From: an uncultured Prevotellaceae bacterium
Lineage (GTDB): Bacteria > Bacteroidota > Bacteroidia > Bacteroidales > Muribaculaceae
Length of the DNA: 64,000 nucleotides
Direction: 5' to 3'
NCBI GenBank assembly: GCA_905207705.1
Contig: CAJLMA010000010.1
Span: 8,001-72,000 of the forward strand
Shown: positions 43,735 through 52,571 of the stretch, piece after piece
How positions within the stretch are numbered: the stretch's first letter is position 1
How the letters are laid out: every line of letters starts with the position of its first letter
Position numbers and translations under genes: made by a program
The notes under the pieces: generated by a model
Databases searched by the model: none
What the model was told of the DNA's origin: nothing
Seen by the model: the letters and a program-made list of their open reading frames with translations, nothing else

Positions 43735-45141
43735 ATGGGAGGTTTTTTCGGAACAGTCTCTAAGACGAGCTGTATAGCCGATTTGTTTTATGGAACAGAC
43801 TATAATTCGCATTTGGGAACGCGACGAGGAGGTCTTGTAACATACAGTGAAGGCAAGGGATTCTTAAGGTCGATACATAATCTTGAAAGTTCTTATTTCA
43901 GGACTAAATTTGAAGCAGAGCTTGGCAAGTTTGAAGGTAATTCGGGAATAGGTATAATAAGTGATACAGATGCCCAGCCGATTGTGATTAATTCTCACCT
44001 TGGGCGGTTTGCCATAGTGACTGTAGCGAAGATTGAAAACCTTGACGAGCTTGAGGCTGAATTGTTGGCAAAAAACATGCATTTTGCTGAATTGAGCTCG
44101 GGGAAAACCAACCAAACAGAACTTATAGCACTGCTCATCATCCAAGGAAAAGATTTTGTGGATGGCATAGAGAATGTGTTTAGGAACATAAAGGGGTCTT
44201 GCTCAATGTTGTTGTTGACGGGCGACGGTATTATTGCCGCACGCGACAAGTGGGGCAGGACTCCGATAGTGCTTGGCAAGAAGGATGGTGCCTATGCTGT
44301 GACGAGCGAGTCGAGCAGCTTCCCGAATCTTGATTATGAGATAGAGCGATATATAGGACCCGGTGAGATAGTCAAGATTACTGCCGATAGTGTCACGCAA
44401 TTGCGCGAACCCGAAAAAGAGATGCAGATATGCTCTTTCTTGTGGGTATATTATGGTTTCCCGACATCTTGTTATGAAAACAGAAATGTCGAGGAAGTGA
44501 GGTTCAAGTGCGGCTTGAATATGGGAAAAAAGGACACGTCGGATGTGGATTGCGTGTGTGGAATTCCTGATTCCGGAGTAGGAATGGCTCTTGGATATGC
44601 CGAGGGCAAGGGTGTGCCTTATCATAGGGCAATCTCAAAATATACACCTACATGGCCGCGTAGCTTCACACCGAGCAATCAATCAATGCGCGATCTCGTG
44701 GCTAAGATGAAATTAATACCAAACAGGGCAATGCTGGAAGGAAAGCGTTTGCTATTTTGCGATGATTCCATCGTGCGAGGCACGCAATTGCGCGATAACG
44801 TGAAAATACTTTATGATTACGGAGCAAAAGAAGTGCACATGCGTATAGCTTGTCCTCCACTCATATATCCGTGCCAGTTCATAGGCTTTACGGCATCCAA
44901 GAGTCCTATGGAACTTATAACTCGCCGCATAATAAAGGAACTTGAAGGTGATGAAAACAAGAACCTTGAAAAATATGCACGCACGGGTTCTCCGGAGTAT
45001 GAAAAAATGGTGCAAATCATAGCCGACAGGTTTGGATTGTCATCGTTGAAATTCAACACTGTGGAAATGCTTGTCGAAGCAATAGGATTGCCGAAATGCA
45101 AGATATGCACACATTGTTTTGATGGTAGCAGTCATTTCTGA
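43735..45141 (+). CDS. PurF-like amidophosphoribosyltransferase lacking the N-terminal Cys
   Basis: A 468-residue relative of glutamine PRPP amidotransferase, which makes phosphoribosylamine in purine synthesis. The N-terminal Ntn glutaminase-like domain (1-225) keeps SHLGTRRGG and NSHLGRFAIV, but begins MGGFFGT where active enzymes have MCG, so the nucleophile Cys is Gly. The C-terminal phosphoribosyltransferase domain has the PRPP loop LLFCDDSIVRGTQLRD (about 338-353) and the PurF segment GIPDSGVGMALGYAEGKGVPYHRAISKY. Cysteines near the C-terminus (CKICTHC) resemble PurF iron-sulfur ligands. It may use ammonia or act as a regulator. Bacteroidetes carry such a form besides a standard PurF, as I recall. 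Confidence 0.85.
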   Translation: MGGFFGTVSKTSCIADLFYGTDYNSHLGTRRGGLVTYSEGKGFLRSIHNLESSYFRTKFEAELGKFEGNSGIGIISDTDAQPIVINSHLGRFAIVTVAKIENLDELEAELLAKNMHFAELSSGKTNQTELIALLIIQGKDFVDGIENVFRNIKGSCSMLLLTGDGIIAARDKWGRTPIVLGKKDGAYAVTSESSSFPNLDYEIERYIGPGEIVKITADSVTQLREPEKEMQICSFLWVYYGFPTSCYENRNVEEVRFKCGLNMGKKDTSDVDCVCGIPDSGVGMALGYAEGKGVPYHRAISKYTPTWPRSFTPSNQSMRDLVAKMKLIPNRAMLEGKRLLFCDDSIVRGTQLRDNVKILYDYGAKEVHMRIACPPLIYPCQFIGFTASKSPMELITRRIIKELEGDENKNLEKYARTGSPEYEKMVQIIADRFGLSSLKFNTVEMLVEAIGLPKCKICTHCFDGSSHF

Positions 45142-45168
45142 TTTTTGGGAATGATAACGATAAATGTA

Positions 45169-45205
45169 AAATGGGATGCTCGTTTATTTGCGGGCATCCC
45201 ATTTC
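45169..45205. terminator. Bidirectional terminator between the PurF-like gene and hutH
   Basis: AAATGGGATGC-CG pairs with CG-GCATCCCATTT around a short AT-rich loop, between converging genes. Confidence 0.75.
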
Positions 45206-45224
45206 AGTCTTATGCAGGATTAGG

Positions 45225-46721
45225 TTAGAAGTCAAATTTGCTGCGATTTAAGAAAGCGACTGTTTTTTGTATTTCCTTGTACATTACTATATCTTCTTTT
45301 ATAAATGGCACTTCTTTGCGATATTCGTTGAGAAAATGCTCAAGTATGGGCGATGTCTTTCGAGGGCGACGGAATTCAATGCCTTGCGCGGCGTTCATCA
45401 ATTCAATGGCAATAATATATTCCAAGTTATCCATTATCTTGAATAATTTGGTAGCTGCATTCGCTCCCATGCTTACATGGTCTTCTTGTCCGTTGCTTGA
45501 AACGATGGAGTCGCTCGATGCCGCATAGCAATACATTTTGTTTTGGCTTACCATTGATGCGGCTGCATATTGCGGTATCATGAACCCTGAGTTAAGGCCG
45601 GGATTTGCAACGAGAAACTCTGGAAGGTCTCGCAAGCCCATTATGAGTTGTGCCGTGCGGCGTTCGGAGATATTGCCAAGTTCGGCCATTGCAATTGCAA
45701 GGAAATCGTAGGAGATGGCAAGTGGTTGGCCATGGAAATTACCACCCGATATTATGATGTCTTCGTCAGGGAATATGGTAGGGTTGTCGGTTACTGAATT
45801 TATCTCGGTGAGTAGGACAGATGAAACATACCTGATGGCATCTTTTGTAGCTCCATGTACTTGTGGAATGCATCTGAATGAGTAGGGGTCTTGCACATGT
45901 TCTTTGTATCCGCTGATTAGTTCGCTGCCTTCAAGCAATTTCCTGAAGTTTTCCCCTGTTTCGATTTGTCCCTTGTGCGGGCGTATCTTTTGAAGGCAGT
46001 CCATGAATGGGTCTATGCGGCCGTCGAAGGCCTCAAGCGACAATGCCGCAATCAAGTCGGCTCGACGTGACAAACGTTGAGCCTTGAGGACTGCAAATAC
46101 GCCATTTGCGCTCATGAATTGCGTACCGTTCAGCAGGGCGAGGCCTTCTTTGCTCATCAGCTTGACAGGTTCCCATCCAAACTCGTCGAGAACGCTTATG
46201 GCTTCACGTTTTTTACCTTTATAATAGACATCCCCTACGCCTATAAGTGGCAGGAACATATTGGCAAGTGGAGCCAAATCGCCCGATGCGCCGAGCGAGC
46301 CGCGGTCGTACACTATGGGCAGGACGTCGTTGTTGAAAAAATCGAGGATGCGTTGGACTGTCACGACTTGAACACCGCTATGTCCGAGCGACAGTGCATG
46401 GGCTTTCAGCAACATCATAAGTTTTACTATTACAGGACGCACTTCCTCGCCCACGCTGCATGCATGGCTCTTGATGAGGTTCTCTTGCAATGTGCCGAGT
46501 TCATCACTTGAAATGTTTTTGTTGCACAGGGAGCCAAAACCTGTTGTTATGCCATAGAGCGGTTCTTGTGACGTTGCAATTTTCTTGTCAAGATAATTGC
46601 GGCATTTTTCAATTCTTTCTTTTGCTTCGGGAGCAAGCTCGAGTTTTATGTTTTCATTTATGATATGTTCTATAAGTTCAAATGAAAGTTCGCTTGAGCC
46701 TATTTGATATATGTTGTTCAT
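45225..46721 (-). CDS. hutH: Histidine ammonia-lyase
   Basis: Converts L-histidine to urocanate and ammonia, the first step of histidine degradation. It is 498 residues, normal length. The MIO cofactor triad A145-S146-G147 lies in GSLGASGDLAPLA. Other family parts: YGITTGFGSLCNK with the catalytic Tyr, and QEDHVSMGANAATKL. It is the last gene of the hut operon. Its ATG overlaps the stop of the cyclodeaminase gene by four bases (46718-46721), indicating translational coupling. Confidence 0.97.
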   Translation of the reverse strand: MNNIYQIGSSELSFELIEHIINENIKLELAPEAKERIEKCRNYLDKKIATSQEPLYGITTGFGSLCNKNISSDELGTLQENLIKSHACSVGEEVRPVIVKLMMLLKAHALSLGHSGVQVVTVQRILDFFNNDVLPIVYDRGSLGASGDLAPLANMFLPLIGVGDVYYKGKKREAISVLDEFGWEPVKLMSKEGLALLNGTQFMSANGVFAVLKAQRLSRRADLIAALSLEAFDGRIDPFMDCLQKIRPHKGQIETGENFRKLLEGSELISGYKEHVQDPYSFRCIPQVHGATKDAIRYVSSVLLTEINSVTDNPTIFPDEDIIISGGNFHGQPLAISYDFLAIAMAELGNISERRTAQLIMGLRDLPEFLVANPGLNSGFMIPQYAAASMVSQNKMYCYAASSDSIVSSNGQEDHVSMGANAATKLFKIMDNLEYIIAIELMNAAQGIEFRRPRKTSPILEHFLNEYRKEVPFIKEDIVMYKEIQKTVAFLNRSKFDF

Positions 46722-47347
46722 AAGTGTAATTCTTTGTTTATGCGGTTAAGCAATGTTTTTTCAGTTTCAATGGCTATTTTCTCAAGTTGGTCAGCTTCAT
46801 TTTGCATAGACATGGCAATAGCTTTGTCGTGGATTGACGTAAGGTTTATCCTGACGTTGAGCAGCGCGGCCAAAACTGCATTTCGTGCCGACATCATTGC
46901 CACGCAAGCATCGGTAATTGCATTGCGGTTACCTTTTTCGGCAACCATGTTTATTGTATTCATTATGGAACATGCTTGTCGTGCAACATCCATCGGCACT
47001 GTTGCTGCATGTATGGTTGCTTCTTGGATGGACTTGTCGCGGATTGCGATTTCTTCATCATTGGATTTTGGCATCTTGAAACATTCAAACACCTTCCTGT
47101 AAGCCTCGCTGTCCTTGTCTATTGCATCCATGAAGAATTGGGATGCGCCGATAAACTCGTTTCGGGCTTTCAACATGTCGCATTCAACGTCGGCATATTT
47201 CTTTTTGCCTAATGTAAGGCCGGCTACCATTGCCCCGAGGGAAACCGCAACTGCTCCGCAGAGAGCGGCTATGCTCCCTCCTCCCGGGACAGGGTCGTTA
47301 CCGGCTACCTTGTAAAGAAAATCTTTTACAGTATTGTCGATTAACAT
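46718..47347 (-). CDS. fchA: Formiminotetrahydrofolate cyclodeaminase
   Basis: A 209-residue helical enzyme of the cyclodeaminase/cyclohydrolase family that converts formimino-THF to methenyl-THF and ammonia. It matches the C-terminal half of mammalian FTCD. The family signature VPGGGSIAALCGAVAVSLGAMVAGLTLGKKKY is near the N-terminus. It acts after the formiminotransferase encoded in the same operon at 48619. Its start overlaps the hutI stop by seven bases (47341-47347). Confidence 0.92.
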   Translation of the reverse strand: MLIDNTVKDFLYKVAGNDPVPGGGSIAALCGAVAVSLGAMVAGLTLGKKKYADVECDMLKARNEFIGASQFFMDAIDKDSEAYRKVFECFKMPKSNDEEIAIRDKSIQEATIHAATVPMDVARQACSIMNTINMVAEKGNRNAITDACVAMMSARNAVLAALLNVRINLTSIHDKAIAMSMQNEADQLEKIAIETEKTLLNRINKELHL

Positions 47348-48615
47348 AATGTCGTGAAATAATTGTTATTAGGAAGAATAACGCCTCCTTTTATGGTGTG
47401 GCTTACGCAATTCATTCCGATGTAGTATGTGAGGAAATGATAATTTGATGTGCTGAGTAATGCGAAATCTCCGGCTTTGCCAACTTCGATGCTCCCCATG
47501 GATTCGGCCAAGTCGAGAGCCGCAGCTCCGTTCAATGTGAGCGCAGTGATGGCTTCTTCTATGGTCATTCCCATGTTGATGCATGCAAGAGCAAACGTGA
47601 GGGGTATTGAACCGGAGAAACAGCTTCCCGGATTCAGGTCGGTGGCAAGTGAGACTGCGCATCCTGCATCAATCATTTTGCGAGCCGGGGCATATTGTTC
47701 TTTAAGGGCAAAGGCTGTCAAGGGGAGCAATGTTGCTACTACACCGGCATCGGCCATGGCTTTTATGTCTTTGTCGGAAGCATGTAGCAGGTGGTCGGCC
47801 GATGTTGCATGCAGCGATGCGGCAAGTCCTGCTCCTCCAAGTGGGACAATTTCATCGGCATGAAGTTTTAGTTTCATGCCGAGTTTTTTGGCCGCTTCAA
47901 GTATCTTGCGCGATTGTTCTAATGAAAAGACGTTTTTCTCGCAGAATACGTCACAGAATATGGCAAGCTTTTCTTTTGCAACTTCGGGCATTACCACGTC
48001 AATCAAGAAATCGACATATTTGTCGGTTTCTTTGGCAAATTCTTCGGGTACGGCATGGGCTCCGAGGAATGTGGGTACAATGTCGACTCTTTTATCATTG
48101 TCATTATTAAGATGCTGCATGACTCGAAGCTGCAACAGTTCAGTGTCCAAGTCAAGCCCGTATCCGCTTTTGCCTTCTACTGTGGTCACTCCCATCTCGC
48201 TCATGCGCTTGATTAGTGTTTTTGCATTGTGAGTAAGGGTGCCTATGTCGCATGAACGGGTTGCTTTTACTGTGCTGACTATTCCTCCGCCATGTTGCAT
48301 GATTGACATGTAGCTGGCTCCGGCAAGTCGCATCGAGAATTCTTCGGAACGTTCACCGCCAAAAATGAAATGTGTGTGAGAATCGACAAATCCGGGCAAA
48401 AGACAGTTGCCATGCGCGTTCATGTGCATGTAACCATGATGAAATCCTTCTCGTTCTTCATTTCGTCTGGCTCCGACATATGTAATCAGGCCATCGGTCA
48501 CCTCGACAGAGGCATTTTCAATGATGGAAAGTTTTTTCATTTCCTTCCCACGGCAAGCCGCAGTGCCGGTAGGGGTGACCACTCGGGCATTATATATTAT
48601 GAGATTGCCTTTCAT
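47341..48615 (-). CDS. hutI: Imidazolonepropionase
   Basis: Amidohydrolase of 424 residues that opens imidazolone propionate to N-formimino-L-glutamate, the third step of histidine degradation. Metal ligands are visible: DSHTHFIFGGERSEEF (H-x-H), KLHADE, and TDLNPGSCFSG near the end, with the substrate region GKSGYGLDLDTELLQL. Overlaps fchA by seven bases and follows the formiminotransferase gene by three bases. Confidence 0.96.
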   Translation of the reverse strand: MKGNLIIYNARVVTPTGTAACRGKEMKKLSIIENASVEVTDGLITYVGARRNEEREGFHHGYMHMNAHGNCLLPGFVDSHTHFIFGGERSEEFSMRLAGASYMSIMQHGGGIVSTVKATRSCDIGTLTHNAKTLIKRMSEMGVTTVEGKSGYGLDLDTELLQLRVMQHLNNDNDKRVDIVPTFLGAHAVPEEFAKETDKYVDFLIDVVMPEVAKEKLAIFCDVFCEKNVFSLEQSRKILEAAKKLGMKLKLHADEIVPLGGAGLAASLHATSADHLLHASDKDIKAMADAGVVATLLPLTAFALKEQYAPARKMIDAGCAVSLATDLNPGSCFSGSIPLTFALACINMGMTIEEAITALTLNGAAALDLAESMGSIEVGKAGDFALLSTSNYHFLTYYIGMNCVSHTIKGGVILPNNNYFTTLC

Positions 48616-48618
48616 GAC

Positions 48619-49515
48619 TTATTCCATTATGCGTGCTTCAAGAACTTGCTGCATTGAGAAGTTTTCGAGGCCGAGATAGTATGAAGCAGTGTCGATAAGA
48701 GCTTCCATTGGGACAAGTCCGATGATTTCACTGCCAACGATGCTCACTCCATAACGTCGAGCCTCGATTTTCACGAGTTCGAATGCGCGGTATAGGGCGG
48801 TGCGAGTATAGTCGGTCATATTGATTGACACTTGTGTTATACCACGGTCTTTTAATTCTACGCCCATTGCTTTGCAGTACCTGAGACCTCCGCCAATGAA
48901 TCTTATCTTCTTGGCTATGTCGTGAGCGATTTCGAGACTTGGAGTGCTAAGATTTATGTTGTAGGCGACAAGAGGCATTCTTGCACCTATTGCTACCGTT
49001 CCTGCTGTCGGATGCCGCTCGATCGGCCCGAAATCGGGGTGCCATTCAGGTTGCTTTATTTTTTCGGCCATTCCTTCAAATTCACCTTTGCGTATGGCTG
49101 CAAGATTTTCTCGGTGAGGAGCGGTGGCTGATTTCTCATAAAGAAAGACCGGCAAATTGTAGAGCTTGGCAACTTCGGCTCCGACCTCCTTTGACAAATT
49201 TATCGCGTCGTCCATCGTGACATTGCGGATTGGAATGAATGGTACCACGTCTACGGCTCCCATGCGAGGGTGCTGTCCGGTGTGGTGGTTCAAGTCTATG
49301 AGTTTTATAGCGATGCCTATTGCTTCTATTACCGCATCGCGCAGCTGGGCAGGTTCGCCGACCACTGTCACTACAAGCCTGTTGTGGTCTTCATCATTGC
49401 TGTAGTCAAGCAATTTTACTCCTTTTCGTCCCCTGAAGGGAGATACAATCTCTTCTATCTTATTTAAATCGCGCCCTTCGCTGAAGTTTGGCACGCATTC
49501 CATTATTTTATCCAT
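48619..49515 (-). CDS. ftcD: Glutamate formimidoyltransferase
   Basis: Transfers the formimino group of N-formimino-L-glutamate to tetrahydrofolate. It is 298 residues and corresponds to the N-terminal half of mammalian FTCD. Visible: ECVPNFSEGRDLNKIEEI at the start, DYSNDEDHNRLVVTVVGEP, HPRMGAVDVVPFIPI, and MTDYTRTALYRAFELVK. Together with fchA it replaces HutG, so the pathway here feeds a one-carbon unit into folate and yields glutamate. Ten bases separate it from hutU. Confidence 0.95.
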   Translation of the reverse strand: MDKIMECVPNFSEGRDLNKIEEIVSPFRGRKGVKLLDYSNDEDHNRLVVTVVGEPAQLRDAVIEAIGIAIKLIDLNHHTGQHPRMGAVDVVPFIPIRNVTMDDAINLSKEVGAEVAKLYNLPVFLYEKSATAPHRENLAAIRKGEFEGMAEKIKQPEWHPDFGPIERHPTAGTVAIGARMPLVAYNINLSTPSLEIAHDIAKKIRFIGGGLRYCKAMGVELKDRGITQVSINMTDYTRTALYRAFELVKIEARRYGVSIVGSEIIGLVPMEALIDTASYYLGLENFSMQQVLEARIME

Positions 49516-49525
49516 TGTATTATTG

Positions 49526-51502
49526 TTATATCAGATTTTCAATTAATTCATCATTTGCAATGTGTGGCATGGTGATGTGGTAATAATCGCCATGAGTATT
49601 GTTGAATTCTGCGCTTGTTTCCATGGCGTGCAGATTCCGTGCCCATGAGCGGCGTGCAACTCCGCCCATCACGTCCCATAGCATGGCTGAACGGAGGATG
49701 TCGTCAACACGTTTAGACCCGTCGCACACCATTCCGAAGCCTCCGTTTATGGCTTTGCCTATTCCCACGCCTCCGCCATTGTGTAAAGAAACGAGACTCA
49801 TGCCTCGAGCGCAATTGCCTGCGAAGCATTGCACTGCCATGTCGGCCATGATGTTGCTTCCGTCTTTGATGTTTGAAGTCTCGCGGAATGGCGAGTCTGT
49901 TCCGCTCACGTCATGGTGGTCACGTCCGAGCATGATTGGTCCCACATCTCCATTGCGTACCATTTCGTTGAAGCGCAAGGCTATTTTCATGCGCCCTATG
50001 GCATCTTGGTATAAGATGCGAGCTTGAGTGCCAACGACAAGGTTGTTTTTTTCGGCATCGCGAATCCAATTGTAGTTGTCGAGGTCTTGTCCGCGGCGAG
50101 TCGGGTCGATGCACTCCATTGCGGCATGGTCGGTTTTTATCAAGTCTTCATGTTTTCCGCTCAGGCATACCCATCGGAATGGCCCATATCCATAATCAAA
50201 CAGCTCTGGTCCCATAATGTCTTCGACATAGCTTGGGAATATGAATCCGTTTTTGTCCGAGCCGTCACGGGCAATCTCTTTTACGCCAGAATCGTAGACC
50301 GACTTCATGAACGAGTTGCCGTAATCGAAGAAATAAGTTCCTTTGTCCACGAGGTGCTTTATTGCTTCGTAATGTCTTCTGAGGGATTTGTCTACGAGTT
50401 TTCTGAACTGCGCATGGTCATTGTGCAGCATTTCTGTTCGTTGTTCAAAAGAGAGTCCAACGGGGCAGTATCCGCCATCATATACGGCGTGGCATGATGT
50501 CTGGTCGGATAGCAAATCGATATGTATGTTATTTGTCACGGCATATTCAAGCAGGTCCACGATATTGCCATGATAAGCCACAGACACTGGTTTTTGTTCT
50601 CTTTTGGCTTTGTCGGCTATGTTTAATGCTTCTGGGATTGATTCGGTTACGCATCCAACCCAACCTTGGTCGAGCCGTGTTTTTATTCTCGACATGTCGA
50701 CTTCCGCTATTATTGCGGCAGCTTCGGCCATTTCTGCTGCTTTGGGTTGAGCCCCGCTCATTCCGCCGAGTCCTGAGGAAACAAACAAGAACCCGGCGAG
50801 GTTACCGTCTTGAGGGACTCCGAGTTTTATGCGTCCGGCATTCAATAGCGTGTTGAAAGTACCGTGAACTATTCCTTGTGGACCTATGTACATCCAACCT
50901 CCGGCAGTCATTTGCCCGTAGTTGGCCACACCAAGCTGCATTGCAGTGTGCCATTCTTCTTGGTTGTCATACATTCCGACCATCATTGCATTGGTGATTA
51001 TGACACGAGGTGCTTCGGGCTTTGACTTGAATAGCCCGAGAGGGTGACCGCTTTCCACTACTAACGTCTGTTCTTGTGTCAACTCCTCAAGATACATTTT
51101 CAGCAGTCGATATTGCATCCAGTTTTGGCACACTTGTCCGGTTTCGCCGTAAGTGACGAGTTCATAAGGATATAATGCTACGTCAAATGAAAGGTTGTTG
51201 TCAATCATCACTTGGAAAGCCTTGCCTTCGATGCATTTCCCTTTGTATTGGTCTATTGGTTTTGCCTTCAGGTCGCCTTGAGGCCTGTATCGGTATCCGT
51301 AGATGCGTCCGCGAGTGCGCAATTCTTCAAGAAATTCGGGAGCGAGTTGCTCATGCAATTCTTCGGGAATGTAGCGCAAGGCATTTTTTAATGCGAGGGC
51401 TGTTTGTTCACGATTGAGAGTGTACCCACGATCGGGGGCGCGTCTTATGCCCTCTATGAAATTAGGGTATTCTGGAAGGATATTGCTTAAAGAAAATTCC
51501 AT
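49526..51502 (-). CDS. hutU: Urocanate hydratase
   Basis: NAD-dependent hydratase that turns urocanate into imidazolone propionate. It is 658 residues, longer than the about 550-residue HutU of Bacillus or Pseudomonas, mainly by an N-terminal extension, as in Bacteroidetes forms. Visible: VVESGHPLGLFKS, MTAGGWMYIGPQGIVHGT, FVSSGLGGMSGAQPKAAEMA, GYCPVGLSFEQRT and RDHHDVSGTDSPFRETSNIKDGSN. It is the first gene of the hut operon. A weaker promoter match (TTG, 20 bases, TATCTTG) lies 60-90 bases upstream. Confidence 0.96.
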   Translation of the reverse strand: MEFSLSNILPEYPNFIEGIRRAPDRGYTLNREQTALALKNALRYIPEELHEQLAPEFLEELRTRGRIYGYRYRPQGDLKAKPIDQYKGKCIEGKAFQVMIDNNLSFDVALYPYELVTYGETGQVCQNWMQYRLLKMYLEELTQEQTLVVESGHPLGLFKSKPEAPRVIITNAMMVGMYDNQEEWHTAMQLGVANYGQMTAGGWMYIGPQGIVHGTFNTLLNAGRIKLGVPQDGNLAGFLFVSSGLGGMSGAQPKAAEMAEAAAIIAEVDMSRIKTRLDQGWVGCVTESIPEALNIADKAKREQKPVSVAYHGNIVDLLEYAVTNNIHIDLLSDQTSCHAVYDGGYCPVGLSFEQRTEMLHNDHAQFRKLVDKSLRRHYEAIKHLVDKGTYFFDYGNSFMKSVYDSGVKEIARDGSDKNGFIFPSYVEDIMGPELFDYGYGPFRWVCLSGKHEDLIKTDHAAMECIDPTRRGQDLDNYNWIRDAEKNNLVVGTQARILYQDAIGRMKIALRFNEMVRNGDVGPIMLGRDHHDVSGTDSPFRETSNIKDGSNIMADMAVQCFAGNCARGMSLVSLHNGGGVGIGKAINGGFGMVCDGSKRVDDILRSAMLWDVMGGVARRSWARNLHAMETSAEFNNTHGDYYHITMPHIANDELIENLI

Positions 51503-51561
51503 AAGTATGTTAATGTATAAGAAGTTGTAAAATTGTTACAGTTTTTGGTATAGCGTATGCG

Positions 51562-51591
51562 CAAGATAGTAAAAATTATTGGTACTTACAA
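51562..51591 (-). promoter_or_regulatory. Putative hut operon promoter
   Basis: On the minus strand TTG (51589-51591), 20 bases, TATCTTG (51562-51568), a near match to TAnnTTTG lacking one T. It is the only reasonable candidate between the tRNA terminator and hutU. Confidence 0.4.
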
Positions 51592-51684
51592 TGTTGTGAA
51601 TGTTATAATTTTAAGTAAGCCGCACTGGAATTTTCTTCAAAAATGGTGAATGCATGGATCCGTTATGTGGGTTGCGTAATGGCT

Positions 51685-51729
51685 TAAAACAAGAATAGCG
51701 ACAATCGTCAATCGATGTCGCTATTCTTT
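51685..51729 (-). terminator. Terminator after tRNA-His
   Basis: AAGAATAGCGACA pairs perfectly with TGTCGCTATTCTT around a 12-base loop, with CTTGTTTTAAG following on the minus strand. It begins right after the tRNA and isolates it from hutU. Confidence 0.8.
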
Positions 51730-51730
51730 G

Positions 51731-51805
<75 letters not shown>

Positions 51806-51821
51806 ATCTTGATTTCGGGTG

Positions 51822-51852
51822 CAAAGTTAAGGTAATAATTTTAATTATACAA
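51822..51852 (-). promoter_or_regulatory. Promoter of tRNA-His
   Basis: The minus strand reads TAACTTTG (51822-51829), a TAnnTTTG match, with GTTG about 20 bases upstream. It lies 16 bases before the tRNA 5' end. The rest of 51830-52063 is AT-rich with no gene seen. Confidence 0.55.
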
Positions 51853-52042
51853 CTTTTGGCCGGTCTTTTTTAAGAAAAAAACGAGTGTAATTTGTAATAT
51901 GGCTTATATCAGTTATTTAGTACGCTTGAATTTTTGTTATAAACCTCATTAGGCATAAGCCTTGCTGCATTGCTTTATGGTTGGTTACCTTTAATTGCTC
52001 CTCGTCATAGTTAAAGTAGTTTAAATAAATAATATTATTCTC

Positions 52043-52071
52043 TTGCAATTAAAACAATATACATATATTTG
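52043..52071 (+). promoter_or_regulatory. Promoter of ssrA
   Basis: TTG (52043-52045), 18 bases, TATATTTG (52064-52071), 40 bases before the mature tmRNA 5' end. Confidence 0.65.
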
Positions 52072-52111
52072 CAGCCTGTTTGATACAGCATTTTACATGT
52101 GTTCCAAATTT

Positions 52112-52508
52112 GGGGTCGACTGGTTTTGACAGCATGTAGAAGTGGTGTGTAAGCATGCAGAGCCATGATGCCTACGCTCTATAATATCTTGACATCAAAA
52201 ATTTATCTGGCGAAAATAACTACGCTCTTGCTGCTTGATTGAAGCATAGTAGATCAGCTTAATCTCCGCCACAGTGGCGGAGACAAGACATCACCCGATT
52301 GCTCATTTCCCGTAGCTTATCGACTCGGTGGTGCTCATTAATCGGGAATAGGGACAGTTTTGTCTGGGAGCTGTTCTGAAATTTTACAGAATAAGTTGCA
52401 GATTGGTCGCCATGATCCAGTCTGCTTCCGACAATCAACTCATGGATAAGCATGTAGAAAGCTCATTAGTTCCATGTTTGGACGAGGGTTCGAATCCCTC
52501 CGGCTCCA
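52112..52508 (+). ncRNA. ssrA: Transfer-messenger RNA (tmRNA)
   Basis: Rescues stalled ribosomes and tags the unfinished protein for ClpXP. The tRNA-like ends are clear: GGGGTCGACTGGTTTTGACAG at the 5' end and GGACGAGGGTTCGAATCCCTCC-GGCTCCA at the 3' end, with the T arm GAGGG-TTCGAAT-CCCTC. The tag frame at 52209-52238 reads GENNYALAA then TGA, beginning at GGC. A stem of about eight base pairs (CTCCGCC/GGCGGAG, about 52264-52282) follows the tag as part of a pseudoknot. CCA is not encoded. A terminator and the RyR operon lie directly downstream. Confidence 0.97.
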
Positions 52509-52516
52509 CAAAAAAA

Positions 52517-52563
52517 GGCGTTGAACCTGTCTATCTTGTCAAGGTTCGGCGTCTTTCTTTTTT
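52517..52563. terminator. Terminator of ssrA, also able to end the RyR/STAND operon
   Basis: GGCGTTGAACCT pairs with AGGTTCGGCGTC, followed by TTTCTTTTTT on the plus strand. An A-run on its left gives a T-run on the minus strand, so it also serves the converging operon whose last stop is at 52572. Confidence 0.8.
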
Positions 52564-52571
52564 GTGGCTTG

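Noticed and set aside
52480..52508. The ssrA 3' end as one half of an attL/attR pair
   Set aside because: No second copy of this sequence was found in the right-hand 460 bases, so a pair cannot be supported within the window.
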